From contig JACSVZ010000004.1 of the NCBI GenBank assembly GCA_014706295.1, forward strand, positions 16,313,264 to 16,377,263: 64,000 nt of DNA, in the 5' to 3' direction. The notes under the pieces were generated by a model. That model worked only from the letters and a program-made list of their open reading frames with translations, had not been told where the DNA came from and did not search any database. The position numbers were made by a program, and so were the translations under genes. The DNA is from Lycocorax pyrrhopterus obiensis. Taxonomy: Eukaryota; Chordata; Aves; Passeriformes; Paradisaeidae. Numbering within the stretch: position 1 is the first letter of the stretch; every line of letters begins with the position of its first letter. Below are positions 13,201 to 26,123 of this stretch, piece by piece.

Positions 13201-15684
13201 GTGCAGTATGCAGAAACTGTAGCATTGTCTTTAGAAGATAATGTGAAAGATGTATTGTATTGCAGTTGCTATGGGTATGCAATTGTGCATGAAGAACTAA
13301 TAGACAACAATCATCGGGGACGAGCAGCTGTGATGAATTTCAAGTGGCTAAATTTAAAACATTTAAGGCTTTCAGGTGGTTGGTTAAAAGGAGCAAAGCT
13401 GAGAAGATATAGCTATAGCAGTCATAAATACCTATAAAATATCCAGCAATGGAAGCTTCAGCTTATTAATCTCATAACTAAAACTACAAGAGAGATCAAA
13501 ACAAGACAGAGGAATTAGTAGGGCTGCAATCAATCCTCTAAAAATCAAAATCATGCCTGGCAATTACAGAATTGATTACAAATGGATGTTTCTTAAAAAT
13601 AGAAGGAATGAAAACAAAGGACAGACAAAAGGTGTGGACTAGAAATAATGCTGGGCAAGTGGGGAAGGATAATGTGACACCTGGCACACAGGAAAACTAC
13701 TTTCATTAGATCAATATTCATTCCACCAGCTCCTAAGAGTTCTTGTAGATCTTCTACTTGTGGTGAGGATAAGACACTTCACAACCTTCCTGCTTGCCTG
13801 CTTTAAAGTATAGCACATCAAGGGTATTCCTGTTATCTCTTCAGTCCAGAGATCTCCAGAATAAGAGAAAGAGGTAGAGATGATATTCCCCCTTGATCTT
13901 TCTCTGAGCAGGGCAAACCTTGCCCAGGTTTGGGTGACAGAGTCTCTTTCAGCATCTCCAGTTGTGCTCCTGTGACTGAGCCAGCCAGAGCATGTCCCAG
14001 AAACATTAAAGAAGGATCAGTCATTGAAGAACGTGCACACAAAGATCCTGAGATACCCAAGACGAGTTTGACTGCATCTTCCCCAATACAAAAGAGTAAA
14101 AAGGGTCAAGTGGGCATAGGCAAATTCTGGTGGAGGCTTTGGCATGGTAAGAATTACTTGTAATGCAAGAGAACAAGCAGAAACTGCTTTCCTAGGATTT
14201 CTGAAAGGCTTAGGCTCTAATACTGGGGATGATGTCACCAGATTTGAGCATTTAGAGTTATCATGTAGGAAGACTCAGATCCCTCTGATAGCAGGAGAAA
14301 TAACCGTATTTGCCAGACTCCAACTCCTTATTACTATTTAGCCAAAAATTGTGCCAGCAAGTCTGCGATAGCACCAAAGTATGGCAAGGGCAATTTATGC
14401 ACAAGTCAATGATATGATGACAAAGTGTCTACTGGTGCATGACAGGATGAGAAGGTGTGGTGATTTCTTAACCAGTTAATTGGCAAATTTGATGTAGGTT
14501 ATTTAAAGGAGCTGTAGATAATAACACGGACTCAAGTTCAGAGCAGACAAACCCCGCCAGGATCCCATCCCTGCCTAAGCAGCGGGATGCTAGGACTTCC
14601 TTTATCTCCTTTTCCATTTCATTAATAGTGTCTCACCATCTTGTTAAAGGAAACAGAAGTGATTGTTTAGCATCAAGGCTGGCGTATGGACTGCAGATCT
14701 GGGTCTCTGTCAGCCGAGAGAAGAAACGCCTGGAGGGAAATCAGTCCTTTGTGGACTGGCTATTAAAGGATATAGGCAGAAATGAAAGGCATCAAGATGA
14801 TAAAGAGTTGAACAATTTGGATGACTTTATTTATAACAGGACTGTCCAAACTTAGAAGGAAATTACAGCATCATGCCAGACAGTTTGCTGAGTGCCTGAA
14901 GACTATAAAGGAAAAGGAGCAGAGCCAAGAAAAAAAGCTGTTAATCGTAAGGAGTAAGGCAAGCTATTCCCACATGATCCATCTTCCAAAACAAAAATAA
15001 AGTTAATTCTCACTGCACCACTGAGTGGCTCAGGGTTCAAACACTTCCTAAGCCAAGAAACAGATTTGTCCTTAGCACCAGGACTGGTGGCACACCAGTA
15101 GAGTCACAAAAGATCTTCAAGGCAGCCCCAGTCACCAACCTGCCTGATCAGTCCTATAGCATAAGGTAAAGCTGGAAAAATATGTGATAAGTACAGAATG
15201 AATAAACCAGAGGACTGACTTTGTAAAGAAGGTTTACAGTTTGCAATCTGTTCTTTCACAGCGTTCTTAAATGGTAAACAAGTGGGAGCCTGTAGCTGCA
15301 TTCAGAATTGATTATTTTAAATTTATTTCATGTTGGTCAAGACCTTTCACGAGAGATTATTCAGAGAAAAAAGAGAAAAGCATAATGAGTTCTGAATTAA
15401 TAACAACCTAAGAGAGAAAAAAGGCATAATTAATGGCTGCCTTTTAGAAAGGAGATTACTTACAAGGAAGTCATTTCAGCAATCAATACTGTCAAATACA
15501 TCTTTTTCAATGATTGAGCTCTAAAATGGACAACAAGATTATGGAATACATCCAACAGTCTAAACTTAAGTACATTAAACTAAAGAGAAATTTATGAGAA
15601 GTCCAAATTACTCTGGAGCAAAAATGTAAGCCCAATTAAAAGCAGTGGCATGTATAATGAGAATAATGAGCTTCTTAAGCATAC

Positions 15685-15720
15685 TCGGATGTCATAACTT
15701 TGGGTGACTTTAATATGGGA
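15685..15720 (+). mobile_element. Possible ancient LINE endonuclease fragment (GDFN motif)
   Basis: The frame beginning at 15685 reads SDVITLGDFNMG. This resembles the (D)V(I/V)(L/V)xGDFN motif of the apurinic-like endonuclease domain in CR1/L2-type LINEs. The frame is closed by a stop shortly upstream (in 'tcttaagc') and by another after LKELKKQ. Only about 12 residues match, and no neighbouring motif is preserved. This may be chance. Confidence 0.25.
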
Positions 15721-18700
15721 CCAATCTACCAGCAACCTGCATGCAATGTGCTGAAAGAGTTGAAAAAACAATAACAACAAGAAAAAAAAACTGGAGAAAG
15801 CTGAGACACATAAAAAAATCCAAATAGAAAATAGCATATCAAATATTCAGAATATAAAAGAGGACTGTTCCCCCTCAGCATTGAGTTCAGATGACTTCTA
15901 TCCCGCAGAAAGAGCTGACTTACACCCAGACATACTTGAGTCTGCTAACTATTCCAAGCTGAAAGCTGTTTCCCCATCCAGCTCCAAAATCTTCCCAATA
16001 AAGTTGAAACCGAAATATCTGCGAAAGCATCATTGAAAGCATGAGAGTGCTCCTGAGAGTGCTTGTTTCTTACTTTGGGAATAATCAGACTCATAGTAGG
16101 AGCAAGATCGATAGCACAACTCACTTGTTTGCATCTCCTGCAAACGCCCACCTCCTCAAAATGCATCACTTTGCCCGCTTCTGCCATCTAATAGAGTTTC
16201 CCAAAGAGAGAAAATACCCTGAAAAAGTAACTGAAATCCTACTTCTCTTTTTAACCTTGTTAATGGGGGTCACAAATCACAAAAAATCCGTAATACATGA
16301 GCCTCATCTTCATTACTAAGTCACTTTTGAACCCTGGCCATCATGCTCACTCTGGCTGTTCTGTTATTCACCTCTACATGAGAGATTTTTTATTTTTTTT
16401 TAAAGGCCTATGAACACTAACTTTTCCCTCATGGAAGGGTTAATAAGCTAAAATTCCAGAGGAGAAAAAAAAGGTAATGCAACCTCTAAGTCAAAACTGA
16501 AGCCTATGTTTCTGTGCATGGAAGGAACATCGGGAAGCCTCCTGTTTGCTCTCCCCAAGACCATGCTACAGCTAATATTTCAAAAGCCTGCAAGTGCATG
16601 ATTGTGCTGGTGCAACACGCATAGTGATGGAAACTATGGCTGGAAGAGCTCATTTTGGAGGTTAATGATTGCTAACAGGAACCAGAAAAGTCGTCCTAAA
16701 AGCAGCAAACTTTGCCAACAGGGCATGAGTTCCCTGGAGCAAATGCTTCAAAACCAAGTGAGCAACACCCGGCAAGAACCTTTTGTTAAATTCCTCCATC
16801 AGATTAGCTCTTCATCTGTCAAAGAGAAATATATTCTGAAGTATAACCAAGTCATATCCTTTATTACATCCTTGCTGGTTCAAACAAACATACACATTTG
16901 ATTTATGGTTTCAAACAATCAAAAATTTGGGCTTCCAACTTCTCTAAAATTCAGCTTCTAACCTAAATTTCCTGCAGAAGGTACAAAGCATTGCACTCAA
17001 ATACTACATTATGCATTCTTTTGGAATAAAACCTTTTTCATTTGACAGAGGGGAAAAAGAAAGAGACACACTCTCAGCTGAAATAAATTTTATGTGCATC
17101 TACTGTCGCTGGTGAAGTTGTGACCATTTATACTAAAAATTGCTCCTCATGTAGTGACTGCGTAATGCCTTCTCCCATCTTCTTGACAAACGGCTGCTTT
17201 CGCTGCTTAAAATCCTTCAGATTTAGATACTAGGACCAAACATCTGCAAATAGGATGAAGGCAACAACATTTACCCAAGACATTTTACACTTTTATTACT
17301 CTTCTGTGCTGTTGATAGGACAACTTTCCCCCTTGCAGTGGTGGCAGTATCGAGTGCTGGCTTCAGAGCCCTGGCCGTATTTATTAGTCAGTGTTTGCAT
17401 GTATTGTCTTCTAAAGCATTACAGATTAGCCGAGTACAAAACTGAACATGCACATTTTTAATCCTTTTATGTGCAGCACATTTACTGGAGAGGCTGCCTG
17501 TTACTACTTTGTAACTAACATTCACAGCCACAGTACAAAATCTTACGTGCACTACAGTAAATGGCAATCAAAATGAAATTGTATTGAAATAGTTCGATTC
17601 AGTCTTGCCAATTTGAATTTAAAAAGACAACAAACAAACAAAAATACCCCGCCCAGCAGTATTCTCCTTAACTTTTCCATAAACAGTAACCCTCATTTCT
17701 CTCTCTCAAAGTCACTGTGCTTAACTCCTATGTGTTGAGCCTTAGAGGAAAAACATTAGCAAAAAAAATGCCTCCTCGTGGATTGAGGAGTACATTCAAA
17801 ATGGAAATAGGATGGTAAGTGAATAAATTGCAGTGCAATAAAAGTTAATCTGTTTCAGAGAAGACAAGTTGCTGTCTAGTAATACTTGCTGCTCAAATCT
17901 GAAACCGTGTTCTCTGGTAACACTGACATCATTGCTTGGGTTATTCTTTCCCTCATGAATTCATCTGAATGTGGCACAGAGCTGCTGTCTCTATCAGATG
18001 ATTGCCTTTCTCACCCAATTCAGAAACATGATAAATAATTAGTTCAATGAGATATTACTAGCAGACCCAGAAATAAATAGAAGGTTTTTGTCAGGCTGAG
18101 AGTAAACGCTACTACGATAGAGACAAGCAAGTGCCATACAGCATTCATCACTTGTAAGGTAAATGACTTCTTCTGAATTCACTCAGGCAGAAAATGAACA
18201 GCTGCCAATGCTGATCAGAGAGAAGTAAAATGTTGCATCTAGGGATGTAGTGTGGTGGGTTTTTTTCTCTTGCTTTCTTTTTCTTTAGTTAAAATAATGT
18301 CTTTCCTCCATAGAAGGAGAAATCTTGGCTTAGAGGTCAAAAAAACCCCATTTCTCAGCACAGGTTTGTTGTTCATGTGGCACTGTAAAATTGTACAAGC
18401 TATTAGCGAAGCAGTACTTCTTTTATCCCATTAAGTCCTCTACATACAGCAGAATAGGAGGGGAAAACCCACCCTCTCAGTCCTTATAAACTTCTGACAT
18501 TTCTGATATTTGCTGAGTCCACCCAGGACCTCCCAGTCACTTCAGGAAAGCCTGTGTCTGCAGGAGGAAAATTCCTGAGGGAGGGCAGAAATCAGGCAAT
18601 GCCTCCTCACATGCATTTTGGTACCCAGTCTGACAGGGATAAGTTAATTTTAATGGGATACCAATCTGGGAAGATTTGCTGTCTTCACAGTATGACTTCC

Positions 18701-21700
18701 AGTGCAGTCAGAGTCCTTGCTATTGTTTATTTTGGGGGAAATACAGCAAAGAAAATTGAATAAAGAATAAAAGCAGAGAGTATTGCACAACTCATTTTTA
18801 ACTTAAGCAGTAAGCACTGTTTTAGTCATACAAAATATGGGTTTTTCCCACTCTTTTTGTGGTCTGTTTTTTTTTCTATTATTCCTAAACAATTAGCACT
18901 ATATCAACTCCAGAAAAAGAATGAATTATTGATCCACTCATGAAACATTTAAAATTCTTATAAAGTTCCCTTTTGTATCAATGTAATTATTAATTAACAT
19001 CTTGCTGCCTTTCAGACTCCAAGTTCAGTGGGGTTATGGTAACAATGGATACAGTCAAAAGAGTAAGTCCTTACCAGTCAATTATTTGCTCTGTCAGGAA
19101 AAGTCTCACCAAAATGCAAATGTTTGAACATGAACGTCTTGAATACTGATTCTATAACACACATTCAAGTTAACAAGAGTGATGTATTCAGGTCAGAACA
19201 GGTAGTGATTTCTGAACCTGTACTTTCTTGGAATTCTAGATGCTTTAAACTTCACGTAAATCTCACTGATGACATTTCTATCCAATGTGCACTGAACCAG
19301 GTTTATTGAACGTTCAGGGAATTCAAGAAGTTACTTGTAGGAAGGAGGTCTCCTACAAGGGGAATCTGATCAAAGTACTTGCACCACTTCATTTGGGACA
19401 CAGGGATGGGAACAATTTTTCTACACTATGGAAGGTCCTCTTATGAGCGTTTTCTTCTAAGATAAAATTATCTTTATTGAAAAATAAAGTACTTTTTTTT
19501 TTGTTTTAAGGAGTAACGAGAATCTAATCACATTCTTTCAGAAGAGAACTATTAGCAGAGAGGCAAAGACCAACATTTAAAAATTTCTTTAGCAGAACGC
19601 ATAAAAATAAACCCTTCATACTAATCAAAAAGAAATAATTTTTTTCCTAGCTAAAACAAAATCATCCATTTCACACCCAAAGCATATTTCAAGAGAGATC
19701 AAATGGGAGAGCAATTTGTTGTGTACATGTCCTGCCTTGAAAACCCTCTGACCTGAATCAAGAAATTAAAAATTTTAAGTGAGTTACCAAAACAGTTCTT
19801 CTCACAAAGACAGCAGACTTCAGTGAAGAAATTCTAGCAGAACCAATCTAGGCTAAATATGAAAAATAATCAGTGGAAGAAACGAAAAGGAATGCAGCCT
19901 ACCTCTGTTGTTTTACAGATGTTAACCCTAAGGTTTTTACTATACTAGACTTGCAGACTTTTATAGACTTGTACACCAGTTATACAATATTTACACTGCA
20001 TTGTTGTAAAAGTAGACAAAGAAGGTAAAACTCCAAGTGCTCAATGTGTCCGAGTCCAGGCTGGTGGCCTGGACTTGACATGCTAGGGTTTCACCTTGGG
20101 CTCAGTCTTCTGCAAGATGCTGGACACTTGTGGATGTTCTACTGTCTCAGATGTGTATTGTCCTCCAGTTTGAAGGATTGGCACAAACTGCCAGCTGCTT
20201 GGCTGTCTTCATCCCTAGGGCCCATGAGAAGCTGTCACCCAGTTCATCACCCCCTCTGGTTTCCACCCCTAACTGCTTTACAAGGATGTAAAGTTGTTAA
20301 TGGTTTTCTGCGCTGCTTTGTTTTGTCAAGGCTGCCAGAACCACCTGATCAGAGAAAAGCTGGGCAGAACTAGCCCAGGCCTCATTTAACCTGAACTGTG
20401 CCTCGGGGTGTTTGTAACAAAAGGTTTGTAAACCTAAGGGTATTTTCTGCAGGGCGTACGCGAATGCCCAAAGTCAGGAAAATCAGAGCAGGAGTTAATG
20501 TATTTCAGGGCACAATTTTCGATTTGGAAACTCAAGATATCAAACCTATAGCCACTGGTATTCAGCAGCTGAGATGATATGAATATCCCTTTATCAGAAA
20601 ACATACATTATCTTGTAGAATCTTACCATCAGGAGAAACAAAACTCGTCACACTTTATCAGGGGCATGCACTTAGGAGAGGTCAAGCAAAAGTATCCCCT
20701 CGTATATGTAAGACTGACAAGAAAGCCAGGAGGAGGAATTTATCAATCGCTAGTCAAGATTAATCCGGTGTTCTTTTTTACAGCATAATAAACTGTTCCT
20801 CCCATGCTCTGATAAAGTTTTTACTTCTATTTCCCTGAGGTTGAGACAGAACCAATACCACACCTGAACTTTGGCTAGGTTAGAAAATGGCTTGCTCTTT
20901 ATTTTCAAGTAACCAGACAGAATCTGTTCCAGCTTAACTTGTTTTCTTAAAGAAGATTCATCTCACAGCCTTTATGACTACTTGTTTTGCTATAACACAA
21001 GGGAAACTAAAAATATAACAAAAAAAAAATCTTTTGAACAAGAAGCTGATGCTGGAACAGCAACCATAGCAAGGACTCCGGAGACCTGGATGCCTTTTTG
21101 TTGGCATGAAGGCACCTGGAGGAAGCTGTGGCTCTGAGTCAGAGCTAGCTTTCCCACCAAATTTGGTGGGATAAGAACTCATTCCCAACCTCTAGCAAAC
21201 AATTTTTGTATACCTTTTTTGTACACTAACAACAGTGTCTCTTCACCTCTGCGACTGAAGCCTTTTTCCTTTGAGGTCACATAAAAGATGTGACAAAGAG
21301 AGGCAGCATTAAAATATAGGTAGGTTGTGCATTTAAGAGTCATCTGATTACTGCATGAGCAAACTAGAATATGGCTCCTTGGGCTGGAACCTTTTTAAAA
21401 GGGGTGCAGTGAACAACTTCAATGCTGAGCCAATTGATTTTGTGCGCCTTCCAGGTAGGTCTTGTATATTATGGTTTTGATCTGCAGTCAATTATCCACT
21501 GTAATAGCATTAAATTTCAATGTAATTAAATTATTTTACCAGAAAATGTTCATAATAGCATTAAAATGCAGTCTATTTAAGTCAATATGGCACCACATAA
21601 TCTATAAATTAGTCATAAGTGCTATCCCACAAGTGCAAAAATGATGAAAATTAATGCAGACTAGTGCAACACAAAGTACATGGATATTAACAACAATGCA

Positions 21701-24187
21701 GGCTGTTTACAACAGAATGACAATAAACTGATTCCTTACATCAAAATTATTTCACTTGGCTACCATGGGTTGGAAATTACAACAATGTCTTGGGCAAATG
21801 TTCACTCAATTGTTATTCCAGTTTTGATCTCATCCAGAAGATCTGTACAGTTCTCCAAATTTTCCTATCAAACTAGAAAAATAAGAGAAGCTTTTTCCCA
21901 TCGATAAACTACAGATAAATCCTGTTCTTTCTTAAGAGAAGTTACTAGATTATCCATTCAATTCAATATGAGAATGTCTTTCTAAAAAAAGTGATTGAAG
22001 TCCTTGCATAAATTTCTTGCTCTTTCATTGTGCCCCAGTGAAATAGGAGAAACTATCTGTATATTAATATTTTTTTGTTTTGCCTTGAAATGTTGTACAT
22101 CTTATTATTACTTAAATAATGACCCACTAGCTTTAAACACATGCCTTTGAGCCAGACTGGGCATTTGAGACATCTGCCTGGGTCTGGCAGATTTGACATT
22201 GGATCCAGGGACATCTGCAACCTTCTGGCGCCACGGCTGAAGGCCAGGCAGGACAGTCCAGGATGGAATACACATGGTATTATATCCCTGTATTTGTGTG
22301 CTGAATCTCTCCATGTCCAACAGCCCCTTTCCTAGAATAAGGCATAGCAAATAGCAAATAGAAGTTTCCTAAATCAGTTGAGATATCAATTTGAGGACTG
22401 GTGAGCTTCAAATTAATGAAAAAGCAGTCTGTTCCCCAGATCTGCTATTAGACCTCAAAGTGTGACAGGGGAGGTTTATGCTGTGCTGTGGTTTTATAAA
22501 TAAGCAGGCATGCCATCCCTTTTCCTGCGATGCCAGTGGGAACTTGGTGTTACCAAGTAACTGCAACCGGAACTGCTGAGCAGTTCCCTCATAGCAGGCA
22601 CAGGTTGAGGCTTCAGCTCAATTCCAGGCTTAATCACCTGGAATCATCTCCCACTTACCACAGGAAGGTTTACATTTGTTGGGCACCCCAGCCTTGCCCA
22701 ACACCAACTCCATGGCAATATCTATCACAGTTATCAGGGCTATTCTGATGAAGTGAGAGCAAGCCCCTGCTCAAGAAAGAACACCTGTCATCACAAGCAG
22801 TGGTCATTCTGAGCTCTTCAGGAGCACAAAACCACATCGTTGAACCAAGTCCTGGCTGCAGAAGGGTGGTCAGCGAGCTCATAGAGACCTGAAAAGGCCA
22901 CCGCACCAGTGATTCATTCTGCACAGTCTACACCCAGGTTAAACCAAACACATGATTATTTATTAATAACTTCAGTTCTTACACCCTTCATAATCTGTTC
23001 TCAAAGAATTTATGCAGATTCCAGTGTTTTGTTCAAGATGTTGCAGAATGTATCACTGGAATGCTCCACACTCTGCATTCCAGCAAGCACCTTGATCAAA
23101 TCTCATCACATTTCTTGGCCTTCAGCATCTTTCTTTACTGACAAATAAAGTTATCGAGCTGTTCAGAAGACAACAAATTTCCCTTCCTCCCCCTGCAGAA
23201 ATTTCATATAACAAAATCAGTTTGTTTTCCTCATTGCTTTATAAGGGCTTGAAACAGATGATGTCAGCCCTGAAAATTTCCTGAGGTTTCTATGCTGTTT
23301 GACATTTGCCTGTCAATATGAAGAAAGATTATACACAACTAAGAGTTAGTTGTTCTAAACAGTTCTTCAAAATACACACTCACTGACTCTCACAGCAATC
23401 TGTCTGCTGTGTGTAAGCCTAGCATCTTCCAACACGCTCACAAAATCTGCATTGTGAGCCCTCATTAATTCAAGGAGATACAAATTATACTTGTTATTCT
23501 TCCCACTACGCATAGAAATTAAAGTTCTGACTCGAGAAACCACATAAGCAGTTACCAAGTGTTGGACAAGTGCTGTGGTTCCTGTGAAAGGCAACAGGTA
23601 GAATTCAATTCCTGGAAAAGATGAATAACACTTCAGCAGCAGCCTCCTCTTGATCGCTTTTCCCTGGGGTTTTGATTTATTGATTTGCAACAAAAGCATC
23701 CCTACCAGAAACGTCCACCGAAAGCTTTGCATCCTAATTGCCAGAGGTCATTCCCCTTCCGCGGCGGCACGGAGAGGAAAAGGTCGTTAATCAGCTCCTA
23801 TCAGCTCACTCCTGTCTGCCAGTGAGTTGCCTAACCTACTACTGCACTTAATTCTACAGCTGATGTTCTTCAACACTTGCAGAACAGGTGTGTCCAACAC
23901 GTATTTAGGTGATTTATCCATTACCCCATCCCATCCCACATATGGGAGATCCCAACTACTTCATTCCTGTTCATTCTGCAGAGGTACAACCAACTGCACC
24001 ACTTTTTGCACCAGAAAAAGGTTACTCAGCCAGGACAGGTGTCTTCTCCACCTCTACCAGGACATGCAGGGTCCCTTGTTCCCTGCAACCATCCCAAAGT
24101 AGTCCCCAAATGGTAGCTATTGATTTTTTGCAATGTAAATCAAAAGACATTTCCCTAGATTATCACATACAAAGTAATATCCCATAA

Positions 24188-24205
24188 ATATATATATATA
24201 TATAT
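24188..24205 (+). repeat. (AT)9 dinucleotide repeat
   Basis: Eighteen bases of perfect AT alternation lie between 'cccataa' and 'taagg'. It is a short microsatellite and potentially polymorphic. Confidence 0.93.
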
Positions 24206-24861
24206 TAAGGAATACAGCACTAATTATAATTTTTACAGCATTCTCAAAGAAATATCTTCTTTTTGTGTGCTTTCCTGTGCTTTCCAATTTTAGAACCTCT
24301 ACTATGTCTATACTTTATTTTTTAATGGTAAATGGCTCACCTTTTGCATGACCTCACAAGTAGGAATTTTAAGTAATACTCCAAATAATAAGCTCCTCAA
24401 AAAGTTACAGCTGTTAATTGAGACACAGTTGATCCTGAAAACAGTTTCCTTCCTAAGAAAGATAAGGATTCACTAAAGTCCAGAGCAACACATGAAGTTC
24501 ACTTCTCCTCCAAGCTAACAGGTTCCATGAAATCAAATTAGTGCTGTTTCTTCCTGTAGGTTGTTACTATTTACAGTTTTTCCCTCCACAAAGGGAATCA
24601 TGACCTCCCTGTCACTTATCCTTATTTAAATGTTCCTTTTCTTCTAAAAAATTTCAATTAAAATAAATATATTTTCACATTACAATTCTCATTTCAGCTT
24701 TCCACTCTCCTTCCAGCTTTGTCCACATCACACAGAAGCTCACCCAAATTTTCTATGGGGTCTGAACAAATAAGATTATTTTTTAAGCAAGCACTGCCCT
24801 AGTCCTTTTCAACACCTTACATCGTAGCCTGAATGTGCTGAAAACTCTCTGCCAGCTTTTC

Positions 24862-24873
24862 TTTTTTTTTTTT
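24862..24873 (+). repeat. T12 homopolymer
   Basis: Twelve T bases follow 'agcttttc'. It is a simple repeat with no recognisable element attached. Confidence 0.9.
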
Positions 24874-26010
24874 GAATCAAGGGTAAGATATGCACATATC
24901 TTGTTCATGCTCTGCATTATAAAGACCATAGAGAGGAAATTAATTAGAAACATATAAGTAACCATAATTTTTTTCCCCTCCTCACTCAGACTTTCCTTTT
25001 ATGAATCTGTCACAAGGTAACTCTAGACCTCATCCCTTAACAAAGAAATACTGAGATAGTGCCTTAGGTTCATAAAGAAATGTTTACATAAGAAACAGAT
25101 AATTAAGTTCTTCTGAAAAAAGGAAAAGCTGTAAAATTCTGATAAGGGGCTAAAAATGCAACTTTTTCTAGTTTGCTCAGCACATTTATTAACGATATTT
25201 TCAGTTCTTGTGATCCTGCCAACAGCAAAACCTGGACATCACAATGTAGGCTCGCAGGTATTTTGTCTCGGACCCACAAATATCTGTTTTTCATGAATTC
25301 TCAGCTTCGTCTTAGGATGGATTCCAGTTCAGAGGAATAAAAGTTAAGCTGACAAACATCAAATGTAAGAAAGCAGAAAATTTTTTTTTAATTAACTGTG
25401 TTCTGTAGCAGTGAGAGGCCAGCTAAGAACACTACCCATGTTTCTGCTCCATGACTGAATATGTGGCCAGATCCTGAACTTGTAACCATCTCCTGATCAA
25501 TACAAGTGACTGCCAGCTCTGCAGTCCCCTCTGAAGAGCTGGGCAACTACTCAGGTCCTTGGGGATGTAGCTGTGGAGCCAAAATCCCATGGGATTATGA
25601 CACTGCAGAGCATGGAGATGATGTAGAGTACAACCCTGACCACTTCAGAGCAGGACTGAGAGCTGAACTCTGTAACATCTCAGAGAAGGGAGAGTGTCTG
25701 CATGCAGACCAGCCCACTCATTATTATAATTATTAAATGACAAGGGCTTAAATAGATTAACCACCATCTCCTGCTGACTTCTCCAGTTCACAGCTCCACA
25801 TTAGAGTGTAAGTCAATTTCCATCAAGTACTCGAGACAACTCCGCTGTCTAGAAATACTGGATTGTCAGGGCTACGTCTCATGGGATATCAGCTATTATT
25901 TTAGTCTATTAATTGTCCCATTATGGGGATAAGTACAATCTTGTAGTCAGTGAAAAATAAGTATTTATACCAAATACTGCACAGACGACTGATTCTCTAT
26001 TATATATGTA

Positions 26011-26123
26011 AGCCTGTGGGCCTGACGAGATGAATCCCAGAGTCCTGAGGTGGTTGGCTGATGTAGTTGGAACTGTACAATCTTTAGGGTGCTTTCCAAA
26101 CCAAACCGTTCCGTGATTCTGTT
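26011..26123 (+). mobile_element. CR1 LINE remnant: reverse-transcriptase-region fragment joined to 3' end
   Basis: Positions 26018-26068 translate to GPDEMNPRVLRWLADVV, which resembles the conserved GPDGIHPRVLKELADVI-type segment at the start of the CR1 reverse transcriptase. It is followed at once by 'gttggaactgtacaatcttt' and 'ccaaaccaaaccgttccgtg', which match the last ~55 bp of CR1 ('ggaactagatgatctttaag ... ccaacccaaaccattctatg'). The reverse-transcriptase domain and the rest of the tail are missing between them. An internal deletion is the simplest reading. Two separate insertions or a short-tailed mosaic copy are alternatives. The ends are approximate. Confidence 0.72.

Larger units (their letters stand above)
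1..15684. other. Intronic sequence without recognisable genes
   Basis: No coding exon, RNA gene or intact transposon was recognised. Apart from the A14, A13 and G15 tracts listed separately, the sequence is of mixed complexity. A run rich in TAAT and octamer-like words lies at 6361-6425. The short reading frames have no domain, signal or repeat feature that sets them apart from chance. Confidence 0.6.
15721..26010. other. Intronic sequence without recognisable genes
   Basis: Nothing coding was recognised. The segment has an (AT)9 run near 24188 and a T12 run near 24862. A somewhat more GC-rich patch at 20040-20410 contains a 109-codon open frame from 20044 with no identifiable domain, which I regard as chance. 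Confidence 0.6.

Noticed and set aside
20044..20373. 109-codon plus-strand open frame in a GC-richer patch
   Set aside because: No recognisable protein family, and no convincing splice or promoter context.
22141..22290. GC-richer patch with inverted words (tctgcc...ggcaga) and overlapping open frames on both strands
   Set aside because: The arms are only 6-7 bp and no repeat family or protein is recognisable.
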